This document shows, piece after piece, positions 7,885-15,942 of a DNA stretch of 64,000 nt. The stretch is from Fictibacillus phosphorivorans (lineage in GTDB: Bacteria; Bacillota; Bacilli; Bacillales; Fictibacillaceae), in the NCBI RefSeq assembly GCF_023715845.1, contig NZ_JAMBOR010000011.1, positions 62,001-126,000 of the forward strand. Reading direction: 5' to 3'. Positions within the stretch are counted from its first letter, which is position 1. Each line of letters begins with the position of its first letter. The position numbers and the translations under genes are program-made. Under the pieces are notes generated by a model. The model was not told where the DNA came from and searched no databases. It saw only the letters and a program-made list of their open reading frames with translations.

Positions 7885-8241
7885 TTAACACTCTTCTGGC
7901 GTACCCGCATTTGTTGCTGTACGGAAAGAGGATCCACAGCCGCATGATGCAATGGCGTTTGGATTTGTAATCGTAAATCCTCCACCCATCATGTTCTGTT
8001 TAAAATCAATTACAGTGCCTTTTAACACTTTCGCACTATCTTCATCAACAACTACACGAATTCCTTCGATCATTTCTTCTTGGTCTGAATCACTAAGCTC
8101 GCTATCGAATCCCATTCCATAAGAGAGCCCCGTACATCCGCCGCCTTTTACAGCAACACGAAGGAATTGATTTTTATCATCTTCATCAGCCAGCATTTCC
8201 TTAATTCTGCTTGCTGCACTTTCTGTAATCTCAACGATCAT
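7885..8241 (-). CDS. yutM: A-type Fe-S carrier (HesB/IscA/ErpA family) YutM
   Basis: This 118-residue A-type carrier receives Fe-S clusters from the SUF machinery and passes them to target proteins in the cytoplasm. The three ligand cysteines are visible: one in KGGGCTGLSYGMGFD and two in the C-terminal CGCGSSFR. An additional cysteine ends the protein (TPEEC). GGAGTGAGG precedes the ATG at 8241; the GTG at 8250 in the same frame lies inside the ribosome site. Its role should link to sufCDSUB at 54.9-60.1 kb and to NifU-like YutI at 16.4 kb. Confidence 0.92.
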   Translation of the reverse strand: MIVEITESAASRIKEMLADEDDKNQFLRVAVKGGGCTGLSYGMGFDSELSDSDQEEMIEGIRVVVDEDSAKVLKGTVIDFKQNMMGGGFTITNPNAIASCGCGSSFRTATNAGTPEEC

Positions 8242-8323
8242 TAACCTCACTCCTTTTAATAAGGATTATGACTTAAGTATACCGTTTCCGCTCTATGCTC
8301 TCAAGGTATCCGCTTATGACAAA

Positions 8324-8503
8324 CTATTTTTCGCTATTTTGCAGCTCCATAATCTTATTATGAGTTTCATCAATTTTTTTACTATATTTTAAAACCATCG
8401 GATGTTGTATTCCAAATGTATTTGCGGTTTGTATCATCTTATTACGTAACGCTTCTAGTTGTTCGATTTTTTCTAGTCTAGCGGCAGCTGATGGGGCTTT
8501 CAT
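8324..8503 (-). CDS. Spo0E-like aspartyl-phosphate phosphatase
   Basis: This 59-residue protein has the Spo0E-like pattern: IEQLEALRNKMI, a turn with HPMVLKYSKKID, then a second helix. The signature SxxxD is met by SKKID, where the family uses S-x-x-L/I-D to remove phosphate from Spo0A~P. Dephosphorylating Spo0A would delay sporulation; which response regulator it acts on is inferred. The frame opens at 8524, but GGAGTGACG is placed for the ATG at 8503. It is divergent from mqnE. Confidence 0.8.
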   Translation of the reverse strand: MKAPSAAARLEKIEQLEALRNKMIQTANTFGIQHPMVLKYSKKIDETHNKIMELQNSEK

Positions 8504-8637
8504 TTTCGTCACTCCACTCTTCATTTTCCAACAAGTAAGGTACGTCTATTTTACATTTTTTTCAATTAACAGACAATATTCGCCTAAAAAAATACACGCT
8601 TTTTTGTTTATAGAAAGTTTTTATAAAAGTGACTTCC

Positions 8638-8666
8638 TTGTCCAAATGTATGTTTAGGCTTATAAT
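8638..8666 (+). promoter_or_regulatory. SigA promoter of mqnE
   Basis: TTGTCC, a 17-base spacer and a consensus TATAAT. Transcription would start near 8673, leaving a leader of about 170 bases before mqnE. Confidence 0.75.
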
Positions 8667-8757
8667 GAGAAAAGCATATTGATGCCTGAATAGGCTTGTT
8701 TTGATAGGATTATCCTTAAATTCCTTATTTTACATAGTATTCGCATCGACTTTAAAA

Positions 8758-8780
8758 AAGGAGAGCATAGCTCTGTCCTT
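8758..8780 (+). promoter_or_regulatory. Hairpin in the mqnE leader
   Basis: AAGGA pairs with TCCTT around an inner AGAGC-ATA-GCTCT stem in the long 5' leader. A T tract follows only after a gap, so it is not a classic terminator. I match it to no known riboswitch. Confidence 0.4.
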
Positions 8781-8842
8781 AGGTTCAAAATTTTTTTACA
8801 CATCATCCGACATTTCGCTAGAAAAATTAGGGGGATAAAAAT

Positions 8843-9940
8843 ATGGCAAATATTTTAACGCTCGATACTCGAATGGAAGCAATTGCAGAAAAGGTTAGAC
8901 ATGGTGAACGCCTTACAATTGAAGATGGTTTGTATCTTTATGAAACGAACGATTTGCTATCTGTAGCAACACTCGCCAATGAAGTGAATCTTCAAAAAAA
9001 TGGAGATCATGTCTATTTCATTGAAAACCTATATATCAACCCAACGAACGTTTGTGAAGCGACTTGCAGCTTCTGCGGATTTAAACGCAAACCTGGTGAA
9101 GAAGGCGCTTATACGATGAACGAAGGGCAGCTTTTAGAGTATGTTCAAAAACGGTGGAATGACAATATTCGTGAGTTCCACATCGTTGGCGGGCATAATC
9201 ACGAAGTTCCTTTTGATTACTACTTGAATACCGTCAGCACGTTAAAGAAGCATTATCCTCAAGTTACGGTTAAAGCGTATACAGGAGCTGAAATTGAATT
9301 CTTCTCTAGAATTGCCGGTATTTCTATGAAAGAAGCCTTACAAGAATTGATTAAAGCTGGCCTTGATACGATGCCAGGTGGAGGAGCAGAAATCCTCACT
9401 GAACGTTATCGTTTAAAAATGAGTCCTGACAAGGCATCAACGGATCAATGGCTTGAAGCTCATGAGATCGCACACGGATTAGGACTAAAAACACATGCAA
9501 CCATGTTGTACGGTTCTATAGAGACGAAGGAAGAGCGTCTCATTCATATGGACCGCCTCCGCCAGCTTCAAGATGTAACGAACGGTTTCATGGTATTTAT
9601 TCCACTTGCTATGCAGCCTCGTTCACAATCAATGGGCTTAACACGACGTACATCTGCTTTTGATGATATGAGAACGTTGGCAATCAGCCGCCTTATGCTG
9701 GATAACTTTGACCATATCAAAGCGTATTGGATCAATATTGGCGTACAGCTTACGCAAATGGCCCTTACTTTTGGATCAGATGATATCCATGGAACATTGA
9801 TCGAAGAACGTATCTCACATGCTGTAGGTGCCCTGACATCATCAGGTATTACACGTAAAGAACTTGTTCACTTAATTAAAACAGCGAATAAAACCCCTGT
9901 TGAACGTGACACATTCTATAACATTATTCAAAAATATTAA
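8843..9940 (+). CDS. mqnE: Aminofutalosine synthase MqnE-like radical SAM enzyme
   Basis: This 365-residue radical SAM protein carries the cluster motif CxxxCxxC at C71, C75 and C78 (CEATCSFCGF). It matches MqnE, which joins the enolpyruvyl carbon of 3-(1-carboxyvinyl)oxybenzoate to SAM-derived adenosine to make aminofutalosine, a step of the alternative menaquinone pathway. Features fitting this are FHIVGGHNHEVPF, MPGGGAEILTERYR and AHGLGLKTHATMLYGSIET. The gene is alone: no mqnA, B, C or D is nearby, and many Bacillaceae make menaquinone by the classical men route. A related radical SAM activity therefore cannot be excluded. It has its own promoter, long leader and terminator. Confidence 0.85.
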   Translation: MANILTLDTRMEAIAEKVRHGERLTIEDGLYLYETNDLLSVATLANEVNLQKNGDHVYFIENLYINPTNVCEATCSFCGFKRKPGEEGAYTMNEGQLLEYVQKRWNDNIREFHIVGGHNHEVPFDYYLNTVSTLKKHYPQVTVKAYTGAEIEFFSRIAGISMKEALQELIKAGLDTMPGGGAEILTERYRLKMSPDKASTDQWLEAHEIAHGLGLKTHATMLYGSIETKEERLIHMDRLRQLQDVTNGFMVFIPLAMQPRSQSMGLTRRTSAFDDMRTLAISRLMLDNFDHIKAYWINIGVQLTQMALTFGSDDIHGTLIEERISHAVGALTSSGITRKELVHLIKTANKTPVERDTFYNIIQKY

Positions 9941-9949
9941 AGAATAATG

Positions 9950-9984
9950 AAAGCCCGACTGCATTTTGCTAGTCGGGCTTTTTG
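9950..9984. terminator. Bidirectional terminator between mqnE and dapF
   Basis: AAAGCCCGACT and AGTCGGGCTTTTT flank a 10-base loop. Confidence 0.9.
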
Positions 9985-9994
9985 TATAATCAAC

Positions 9995-10858
9995 CTATTT
10001 CATATGATATTCCCCTGTACAGATTACTTCGGCAGGGCCAGTCATTAACACATCTCCGTTGTCCTGCCAGTTAATAATAAGGTCTCCGCCAGCTAAATGA
10101 ACGGTAATATCCGTATTTTTTTCAGCTTTTTTGTTTAAAATGGCTGCAACGGCTGCGGCACATGCTCCCGTTCCACAGGCTTGTGTAATGCCAGACCCTC
10201 TTTCCCAGACACGAAAGTGCATTTCTTGATCAGAAATCATCTCTACAAATTCCGCATTCACCCAATCCGGGAACATCGAATCTTTTTCAATAACAGGACC
10301 TAAAGAATGCAACGGCGTTTCTTCAATATTATCTACAAAGAAAACAGCATGCGGATTCCCCATTGAGACTGCGGTCATATTTAAATCGCGACCTTTAAAT
10401 GAAACGGGTTCATTTATAACTGAGTCTTTGTTTGAGAATCCTTTTACAGGAACTTGTTCAGGATCAAGAATGGGATTGCCCATGTTAATAGTCACCTGAG
10501 TCACTTGGTGGTCTGCATCCATAACAAGTTTTGCCCTAACGAGTCCCCCAAGGGTTTCAATTTGGAACTCTTCTTCTTTCACTATGCCATTTTCATAAGC
10601 ATATTTCGCGACACATCGAAGACCGTTTCCACAATTTTTTGCTTCAGAACCATCGTTATTAAATACCCTCATTTTAACCGGTGCTTTCTCACTCGGACAG
10701 ATCAATATCATCCCATCCGATCCGATTCCAGTATAAGGATTTGATACAGCAACCGCTAGAGATGGAAGGTCAGCTTCAGGGATTGTTTCTTTAAACATAT
10801 TTACATAAACATAATTATTTCCGAGTCCATGCATTTTTGTGAATTTCAGTTTTTTCAT
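9995..10858 (-). CDS. dapF: Diaminopimelate epimerase
   Basis: This 287-residue PLP-independent epimerase turns LL- into meso-diaminopimelate for lysine and peptidoglycan synthesis. The two catalytic cysteines are in [10 protein letters not shown] (about residue 77) and ACGTGACAAA (about 223). The substrate-binding [11 protein letters not shown] near the start is also typical. The ATG at 10858 has an AAGGAGC ribosome site. The neighbouring zinc-ribbon gene lies just upstream on the same strand and may be cotranscribed. Full length, with no anomalies. Confidence 0.95.
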   Translation of the reverse strand: MKKLKFTKMHGLGNNYVYVNMFKETIPEADLPSLAVAVSNPYTGIGSDGMILICPSEKAPVKMRVFNNDGSEAKNCGNGLRCVAKYAYENGIVKEEEFQIETLGGLVRAKLVMDADHQVTQVTINMGNPILDPEQVPVKGFSNKDSVINEPVSFKGRDLNMTAVSMGNPHAVFFVDNIEETPLHSLGPVIEKDSMFPDWVNAEFVEMISDQEMHFRVWERGSGITQACGTGACAAAVAAILNKKAEKNTDITVHLAGGDLIINWQDNGDVLMTGPAEVICTGEYHMK

Positions 10859-10875
10859 GTTTTCGTTAAAGCTCC

Positions 10876-11118
10876 TTATTGTCGGCTTCTTAATTTTTCA
10901 TCGGTATAAAAATAATCGTCATCTGCATTCAGGATAACAATCTTCCCATGACAGCACGGCATGATCAGCCTTTGCTTGACGCCTTCTTTTGCAAGATCTA
11001 ATTGTTCTTCTTTAAAACTGGTCAACACGTTATCACTTTTACAAAAAGGACATTCGGCGATATAGATGTCATTCATCATTCGTTCATAAGGCCATGTATA
11101 TTCAAAGGTTAATTTCAT
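10876..11118 (-). CDS. Hypothetical zinc-ribbon-like protein
   Basis: This is a protein of about 80 residues that I cannot name. It carries [10 protein letters not shown] near residue 25 and MPCCHGKI near residue 55, two cysteine pairs spaced like a zinc ribbon. The rest is charged and ends in [15 protein letters not shown]. An upstream ATG at 11127 sits directly against the AGAGG ribosome site, so the ATG at 11118 is the better start. It lies 17 bases upstream of dapF on the same strand. Confidence 0.65.
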   Translation of the reverse strand: MKLTFEYTWPYERMMNDIYIAECPFCKSDNVLTSFKEEQLDLAKEGVKQRLIMPCCHGKIVILNADDDYFYTDEKLRSRQ

Positions 11119-11159
11119 GTCATTCATCCTCTATTTAAGGTGTGATAATGGTGTTCTTA

Positions 11160-11188
11160 TTCACAACTAACATTTTTTAAAGTATAAT
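11160..11188 (+). promoter_or_regulatory. SigA promoter of the FMN riboswitch-ribU unit
   Basis: TTCACA, a 17-base spacer and TATAAT. The start would be near 11195, about 25 bases before the riboswitch. Confidence 0.8.
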
Positions 11189-11218
11189 AGGTCGTGTAAC
11201 AAAATACAATAGCGATCC

Positions 11219-11366
11219 ATCTTCGGGGCAGGGTGAAATTCCCGACCGGCGGTAATTGAAGATTCCCTCTTCATCAGCCCGTGAGCGGAAAAATTCGAGC
11301 TTTGAATTTTTCATGCTGATCTGGTGTAACTCCAGAGCCGACAGTATAGTCTGGATGGGAGAAGAT
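11219..11366 (+). promoter_or_regulatory. FMN riboswitch (RFN element)
   Basis: The conserved RFN blocks are all present: ATCTTCGGGGCAGGG, ATTCCCGACCGGCGGT, AGCCCGTGAGC, TCTGGTGTAACTCCAGAGCC and GGATGGGAGAAGAT, with the first and last closing stem P1. It senses flavin mononucleotide. The terminator hairpin at 11459-11492 lies between it and ribU, so control is by premature termination when FMN is high. Confidence 0.95.
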
Positions 11367-11458
11367 GTTGGTACAGCGGTTCATCACAAAAGATGGAACC
11401 CTTTGTTAAGTATGCATTCTACATGCTTCTTAATGATGCTGTTCTTCATACAACAACT

Positions 11459-11492
11459 CCCTTAGTCCACAATTTATGGCTAAGGTTTTTTT
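11459..11492 (+). terminator. Riboswitch-controlled terminator
   Basis: CCCTTAG and CTAAGG flank a loop and run into seven Ts. It is the expression platform of the FMN riboswitch. Confidence 0.85.
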
Positions 11493-11558
11493 GTGTGATG
11501 CAGACTGTGCTGCATTTGAAATCATTAGATGGCGCAAGACAAAAGAGGAGAGATTTCA

Positions 11559-12128
11559 ATGCAAAAGGGAAAAATCAAACAAATGGTAGCTGTTTCTATG
11601 CTCAGTACGATTTCATATGTGCTGATGATGCTGGACTTCCCCTTTCCGGGGCTGCCGCCATTCTTAAAAATCGACTTTAGTGAAGTTCCCGCTCTGCTGG
11701 CGGCCATCATTTTTGGTCCAATCGCAGGTATCATGGTGGAAGGAATAAAAAACACCCTACACTATGGTATAGTCGGAAGCTTTACAGGGGTTCCAGTCGG
11801 ACAGCTGGCTAACTTTATTGCCGGTGTAGTGTTTATTTTGCCAGTATCGTACTTATTCCGCAAAAAACATACGGTTAAACGTCTATCAGGTGGTCTGGTT
11901 CTAGGAACAGCTTTAATGACCTTAATGATGGGATTCCTTAATTACGTGATTATCCTGCCGGCATATACATGGTTCCTTGGAGCCGAGCCGATGTCCAGTC
12001 AGATGATGATGGACCTGATTCTTAAAGGGATCACGCCATTTAATTTAGTAAAAGGAATGATCATCACTTTATTGTTTTTAGCTTTATATAATCGATTGAA
12101 GCCATGGGTAATGAAACAAATGGCTTAA
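11559..12128 (+). CDS. ribU: Riboflavin ECF transporter substrate-binding subunit RibU
   Basis: This 189-residue S component binds riboflavin in the membrane and works with the shared ECF energy-coupling module encoded elsewhere. The N-terminus has the S-component AxxxA-like helix (MVAVSMLSTISYVLMMLDF), followed by FPGLPPFLKIDFSEVPAL, the typical RibU segment, and about six hydrophobic helices. The frame is open ten codons upstream, but AGAGGAG is placed for the ATG at 11559. Control by the FMN riboswitch confirms the ligand class. A strong terminator follows. Confidence 0.93.
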   Translation: MQKGKIKQMVAVSMLSTISYVLMMLDFPFPGLPPFLKIDFSEVPALLAAIIFGPIAGIMVEGIKNTLHYGIVGSFTGVPVGQLANFIAGVVFILPVSYLFRKKHTVKRLSGGLVLGTALMTLMMGFLNYVIILPAYTWFLGAEPMSSQMMMDLILKGITPFNLVKGMIITLLFLALYNRLKPWVMKQMA

Positions 12129-12133
12129 CATAG

Positions 12134-12172
12134 AAAAAACCGCTGCGTGATTTTTACGCAGCGGTTTTTTTA
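12134..12172 (+). terminator. Terminator after ribU
   Basis: AAAAAACCGCTGCGT pairs with ACGCAGCGGTTTTTT around a short loop. Confidence 0.9.
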
Positions 12173-12199
12173 AGGTGAAGGTAGTCAATTACTAGCCCT

Positions 12200-12246
12200 C
12201 GCTTTCCAGGAAAGATGCCTGATAATGAAACTTGGCTGATGCCAAG
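12200..12246. repeat. Intergenic palindromic element with two hairpins
   Basis: CTTTCC-A-GGAAAG (12202-12214) and CTTGGC-TGAT-GCCAAG (12231-12246) lie side by side between ribU and the CTATGCAC array. It may be a degenerate copy of a dispersed Bacillaceae palindromic repeat. No coding frame is present. Confidence 0.4.
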
Positions 12247-12295
12247 CGGTAGTCGTCAGTCTTTTTGTTTATGTGTATTAGCGTAAAGGGTTATT

Positions 12296-12448
12296 CTATG
12301 CACCGTAATATGAGGTCTATGCATAAAAGTTCGACTTCTATGCACCAAAAGGATTAGTCGATGCCTTTAAAATAAGGCTCTATGCACATTACGCTTTTCT
12401 ATGCACAAAAACTGGACTTCTATGCACCGTATGAGTGATTCTATGCAC
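12296..12448. repeat. Short tandem array, CTATGCAC every 21 bp, eight units
   Basis: Eight copies start at 12296, 12317, 12338, 12359, 12380, 12399, 12420 and 12441. Six are exact CTATGCAC; the others are CTATGCAT (12317) and CGATGCCT (12359). All steps are 21 bases except one of 19. The 13 bases between are variable. It lies in the 443-base gap between ribU and nupC. Stop codons interrupt both strands in the repeat frame, so it is not a coding repeat today. Confidence 0.9.
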
Positions 12449-12527
12449 AGTTTTCCACACTCCAGATTTTACTTTCAAAAGCTTGTTGATCTCTGTCTCA
12501 GCATCCACAATCTTTTAAAGAATAACC

Positions 12528-12563
12528 AAAAAAAGAATGCAAGCATATGCTTGCATTCTTTTT
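12528..12563. terminator. Bidirectional terminator after nupC
   Basis: A perfect palindrome, AAAAAGAATGCAAGCAT and its complement, with A and T tracts; it ends nupC on the minus strand. Confidence 0.9.
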
Positions 12564-12571
12564 ACTGTATT

Positions 12572-13747
12572 TTATAAGAATAGACCTACGATTGTTCCCG
12601 TTAAAACGGATCCCATTGTAGCTACTAGTAATACCTTCAAACCTACTTTAGCAAGCAATGAAGCCTTTTCGCCATTAATGGCTTGTACAGTACCTAGAAT
12701 AATTCCGATTGAAGAGAAGTTAGCAAATGAGATTAAGAATGATGATACGATACCAACTGTCTTTGGAGTCATGTTAGGAATCATTTTCATAAAGTCAAGC
12801 ATCGCAACAAACTCGTTGGCCGCGACCTTTGTTCCCATTACTGATCCAGATTTAACAATTTCATGTGCTGGAATACCCATAATAAATGCCACTGGAGCAA
12901 ATATATAACCTAATACTTCTTGGAATGTTAGGCCGAATACAGAATCAAAAGCAAAGTTCACCATTGAAAGTAATCCGATATATGTGATTAACATAGCACC
13001 AACGATTAGGGCAACTTTCCCTCCGTCTAATGCACCGTTACCTATGGCTTCGAACAAAGATTTTTCTGGAATCATTTCTTTGACTTGAATTTCTTCATCT
13101 TCCTCAGCCTTAACCGGACATACGATTGATGAAAGGATAAGTCCAGAGAACACGTTAATTGGAAGTGCAACAAGAACATATTCAGCCGGGATCATTTGCA
13201 TATAAGCGCCTAGGATTGAACAACTTACAGCTACTAAAGAAGAGGTAACAACAACAAATAATCGGTTAGCTGATAACTTGTGAAGCTGAGATTTAACAGA
13301 AATAATGGCAGTTGTATCACCAAACACCATCGAGTTTACTGCTACAAAAGATTCGATTTTTGGAAGTCCAGTAACTTTTGCTACTGTCCCACCAATGTAT
13401 TTGATCGCTAATGGCAAGATTCTTGTGTACGTTAGAATAGATAACAACGCAGATACAAAGATAATCATCATAAGAACATTTATGAAGAAATATTCTTTTC
13501 CACTTAAATCACCAAAAACGAATGCAATACCATCATTACCGAAAGAAAGTATTTTATTAAAAACGTTTACAATCTTGTTTAAGACTGTTTTCCCTATTTT
13601 CGTATTTAGCATGAAATAAGCAATACCCAATTGTACTGCAAACATAATAACAACGGCTCTAAAATTTATGTTCTTTTTATCATTGGACATAATGAAAGCG
13701 ATTGCAATTAAGAGAAGTATACCAAGTATTCCAATTAGAATTGACAT
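12572..13747 (-). CDS. nupC: Concentrative nucleoside transporter (NupC/CNT family)
   Basis: This 391-residue cation-coupled nucleoside importer has the N-terminal membrane segment ILIGILGILLLIAIAFIMS, the family block FVFGDLSGKEYFFINVLMMIIF, and the C-terminal CNT core with GSVMGTKVAANEFVAM and ALLTYIGFANFSSIGI-like text (SFLISFANFSSIGIILG). The frame opens seven codons earlier, but GGGGGAAC is placed for the ATG at 13747. It matches the position of yutK in B. subtilis. Which nucleosides it prefers cannot be told. Confidence 0.9.
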   Translation of the reverse strand: MSILIGILGILLLIAIAFIMSNDKKNINFRAVVIMFAVQLGIAYFMLNTKIGKTVLNKIVNVFNKILSFGNDGIAFVFGDLSGKEYFFINVLMMIIFVSALLSILTYTRILPLAIKYIGGTVAKVTGLPKIESFVAVNSMVFGDTTAIISVKSQLHKLSANRLFVVVTSSLVAVSCSILGAYMQMIPAEYVLVALPINVFSGLILSSIVCPVKAEEDEEIQVKEMIPEKSLFEAIGNGALDGGKVALIVGAMLITYIGLLSMVNFAFDSVFGLTFQEVLGYIFAPVAFIMGIPAHEIVKSGSVMGTKVAANEFVAMLDFMKMIPNMTPKTVGIVSSFLISFANFSSIGIILGTVQAINGEKASLLAKVGLKVLLVATMGSVLTGTIVGLFL

Positions 13748-13968
13748 TAAATGTTCCCCCTTATACATTTAAAAAGCGAGTAATGAAACTGCTTTCAATT
13801 TTTACATTCAGTTGTCAGACATCAAATGACTGACCCTTTAATAATGTAACAAATATCGACAAAATTGCAATCTTTTTTTTAGCATTTATACCGTAGATAT
13901 TTTTCCCAATTAAAAATGACCTATCCCAATAAAAAAACAGCTACCCAATTTATAAGAGGAGCTGTTGC

Positions 13969-14205
13969 TTAAAACATAACGTTTTCTTCTATATGGTTGT
14001 AAATATTTTTAACGAGTTCTTCTGGTGATTCGCCATGCACAATATCTCCATTTACAAGAGCAAAAAGTGATTTTGCACATTGTCCACAATAACCCAGACA
14101 TCCGTATTCGATCACATCTAGATCATAATCTTTTTCTAATTCTTCGAGTGCTTTTTGAGCTCCACTCGCTAAATTACTGACACAAAACTCGATAATCGGT
14201 CTCAT
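13969..14205 (-). CDS. yuzB: YuzB (DUF1450) family protein
   Basis: This 78-residue protein has a thioredoxin-like ferredoxin-type pattern: [10 protein letters not shown] near the start and [21 protein letters not shown] in the middle, giving four cysteines that may hold a [2Fe-2S] cluster or be redox active. The function of the family is unknown. AGAGGTG is placed for the ATG at 14205; a GTG at 14217 overlaps it. The length equals that of B. subtilis YuzB and the next gene, yutJ, is the same neighbour as there. Confidence 0.87.
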   Translation of the reverse strand: MRPIIEFCVSNLASGAQKALEELEKDYDLDVIEYGCLGYCGQCAKSLFALVNGDIVHGESPEELVKNIYNHIEENVMF

Positions 14206-14291
14206 TTTCCCATTCACCTCTTAATGAATACATCCTAACGGTTTATTGAAAGCTAGTCAATGTAAAGACATTGATTTTTCCGCAAAAATAG

Positions 14292-14319
14292 TTGTGAATT
14301 TATTGCAAAGTGCTATACT
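14292..14319 (+). promoter_or_regulatory. Probable SigA promoter of yutJ
   Basis: TTGTGA, a 16-base spacer and TATACT. Start near 14326 leaves a leader of about 108 bases. Confidence 0.55.
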
Positions 14320-14433
14320 TAAACATGTTAAAAACCTGAAATCGTTTACTTACATTATTTTAAGGTTATTAGTTAATATACACTTCTACAAAAATAGATA
14401 AGCATTGTCTTGAAAGAAAAGGGGAAATGAAAA

Positions 14434-15498
14434 ATGAAGCACCTCGTTTTACTTGGCGGAGGATATGGAAATATGCGTGTGTTGAAGAGGCTTCTTAATT
14501 CCTCAGACCTCCCTGAAAATATTCAACTTACACTCATTGATCGTGTGCCCTATCATTGTTTGAAAACTGAATACTACGCGCTAGCTGCCGGAACAATTTC
14601 AGATCATCATGTTCGGGTTACCTTTCCTGAACACCCTCGCTTGAATATTAAATATGGGGAAGTTACAGGAATTGATCTTAATGAAAAGAAAGTACGGTTA
14701 AAAGATCAGGACGATGTATCTTATGATGATCTCGTTATCGGCCTTGGATGTGAAGACAAGTATCACAATGTGCCAGGAGCTGATCAATTCACATTAAGTA
14801 TTCAAACGATCGATAAGTCGCGCCATACGTACCAAGTACTTAATAACCTACCTGCTAATGCAGTTGTTGGTGTTGTTGGAGCAGGACTCTCTGGTGTTGA
14901 ACTTGCATCAGAACTTCGTGAGAGCAGACCGGACCTTTCCATTAAACTGTTTGACCGCGGAGATATCATTCTTTCCGGATACAAAAAGAGATTGAGCAAC
15001 TATGTTCAAAATTGGTTTGTTGAACATGGTGTTGAAGTAATCAATAATTCGAATGTAACGAAAGTTGAACAAGGCGCTCTTTATAACCATGATGAAAGAG
15101 TGGAATGTGATGCAATCGTTTGGACAGCAGGTATTCAGCCAAGCCATATCGTTCGCGCACTAGATGTTGAAAAAGATGGCCAGGGACGTGTTGTCCTATC
15201 TGAACATCATCACCTTCCATCTGATGAACATGTTTATGTAGTTGGGGATTGCGCAAGTCTCCCTTATGCACCGAGTGCACAGCTTGCTGAAGAACAAGCA
15301 GAACAGATCTCTCAAGTTCTATTAGCACGCTGGAATAACCAGCCGCTTCCTGAAATGAATGAGATTAAATTAAAAGGTGTAATGGGATCCCTGGGCAAAA
15401 AGAGCGGATTCGGCACAATGGGAAGCGCCGCGTTGATCGGCCGTGTACCACGCTTATTAAAATCAGGTATCTTATGGCTATATAAATATCAAGTATAA
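14434..15498 (+). CDS. yutJ: NADH dehydrogenase-like flavoprotein YutJ
   Basis: This 354-residue protein of the NDH-2 superfamily has the FAD site LLGGGYGNMRVLKRL at the N-terminus, a second nucleotide fold VVGVVGAGLSGVELASEL near residue 150, and VYVVGDCASLPYAPS near residue 275. The C-terminus (GRVPRLLKSGILWLYKYQV) resembles the membrane-binding tail of NDH-2 enzymes. It probably oxidises NAD(P)H in the respiratory chain, but the acceptor is unproven. It is only distantly like YumB at 4.7-5.9 kb. GGGGAAATG precedes the ATG. Confidence 0.88.
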   Translation: MKHLVLLGGGYGNMRVLKRLLNSSDLPENIQLTLIDRVPYHCLKTEYYALAAGTISDHHVRVTFPEHPRLNIKYGEVTGIDLNEKKVRLKDQDDVSYDDLVIGLGCEDKYHNVPGADQFTLSIQTIDKSRHTYQVLNNLPANAVVGVVGAGLSGVELASELRESRPDLSIKLFDRGDIILSGYKKRLSNYVQNWFVEHGVEVINNSNVTKVEQGALYNHDERVECDAIVWTAGIQPSHIVRALDVEKDGQGRVVLSEHHHLPSDEHVYVVGDCASLPYAPSAQLAEEQAEQISQVLLARWNNQPLPEMNEIKLKGVMGSLGKKSGFGTMGSAALIGRVPRLLKSGILWLYKYQV

Positions 15499-15538
15499 AA
15501 AGAAGCCGACTAACCCATAAGTTAGTCGGCTTCTTTTT
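15497..15538. terminator. Terminator after yutJ
   Basis: AAAAGAAGCCGACTAAC pairs with GTTAGTCGGCTTCTTTTT; A and T tracts on both sides let it work in both directions. Confidence 0.9.
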
Positions 15539-15558
15539 GTCCGGTCCATGATCTGAAA

Positions 15559-15861
15559 TTACCAAAAGAAGGGACGGAAACGGCGGATCCGGAAAAATGG
15601 AAATCCAAAAATTCCGAAACCAGGAAAGAATGGTGCCACAAAAATAATGCGGCTGTCACGCTGTTCACCTGGCAAGATCAAATACATATTGTCCTTATCA
15701 TAGCTGTGAAGTCTACCATGATACTCATTTCCATCATCCAATTCAATCGTCACGTTTTGTCCCATATATTTATGGCACAGGTGATGAAAATGATGGTGAG
15801 AAGGTCCAGCGTGTGATTCATCCTTAAATAATTTACCTTTTGAAGGGTTTAACAATGGCAT
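15559..15861 (-). CDS. Hypothetical small protein with Sm-like core and aromatic tail
   Basis: This is a protein of about 100 residues with three zones. A lysine-rich start (MPLLNPSKGKLFKDES) is followed by a histidine-rich turn (GPSHHHFHHLCHKY). The centre, MGQNVTIELDDGNEYHGRL then YDKDNMYLIL, looks like a small Sm-like beta barrel. The tail is rich in Phe, Gly and Arg (FFPGFGIFGFPFFRIRRF) and ends in PFFW. The upstream open frame lacks support; AGGAGG lies three bases before this ATG, and a TTG two codons later is an alternative. I do not recognise a named family. The composition would suit a spore or surface component, which is only a guess. Confidence 0.65.
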   Translation of the reverse strand: MPLLNPSKGKLFKDESHAGPSHHHFHHLCHKYMGQNVTIELDDGNEYHGRLHSYDKDNMYLILPGEQRDSRIIFVAPFFPGFGIFGFPFFRIRRFRPFFW

Positions 15862-15942
15862 TTGCCTCCTTTTTTCCATAACATCATATTCTGAAAAAGA
15901 GACAAAGTATGTGTACAAACCCAATTCAAAAAAAATAGGCGC

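Noticed and set aside
11256-11680. Two open frames across the FMN riboswitch and into ribU
   Set aside because: They run through the riboswitch and its terminator in non-coding frames; the RFN element and ribU explain the region.
12291-12450. CTATGCAC array as a CRISPR or as a heptapeptide-coding repeat
   Set aside because: Repeats are 8 bases and spacers 13, far below CRISPR sizes, and no cas genes are near. Read as codons, both strands hit stops within a few units.
13860-13968. Purine or other riboswitch upstream of nupC
   Set aside because: No conserved aptamer blocks were found; the sequence is simple AT-rich DNA.
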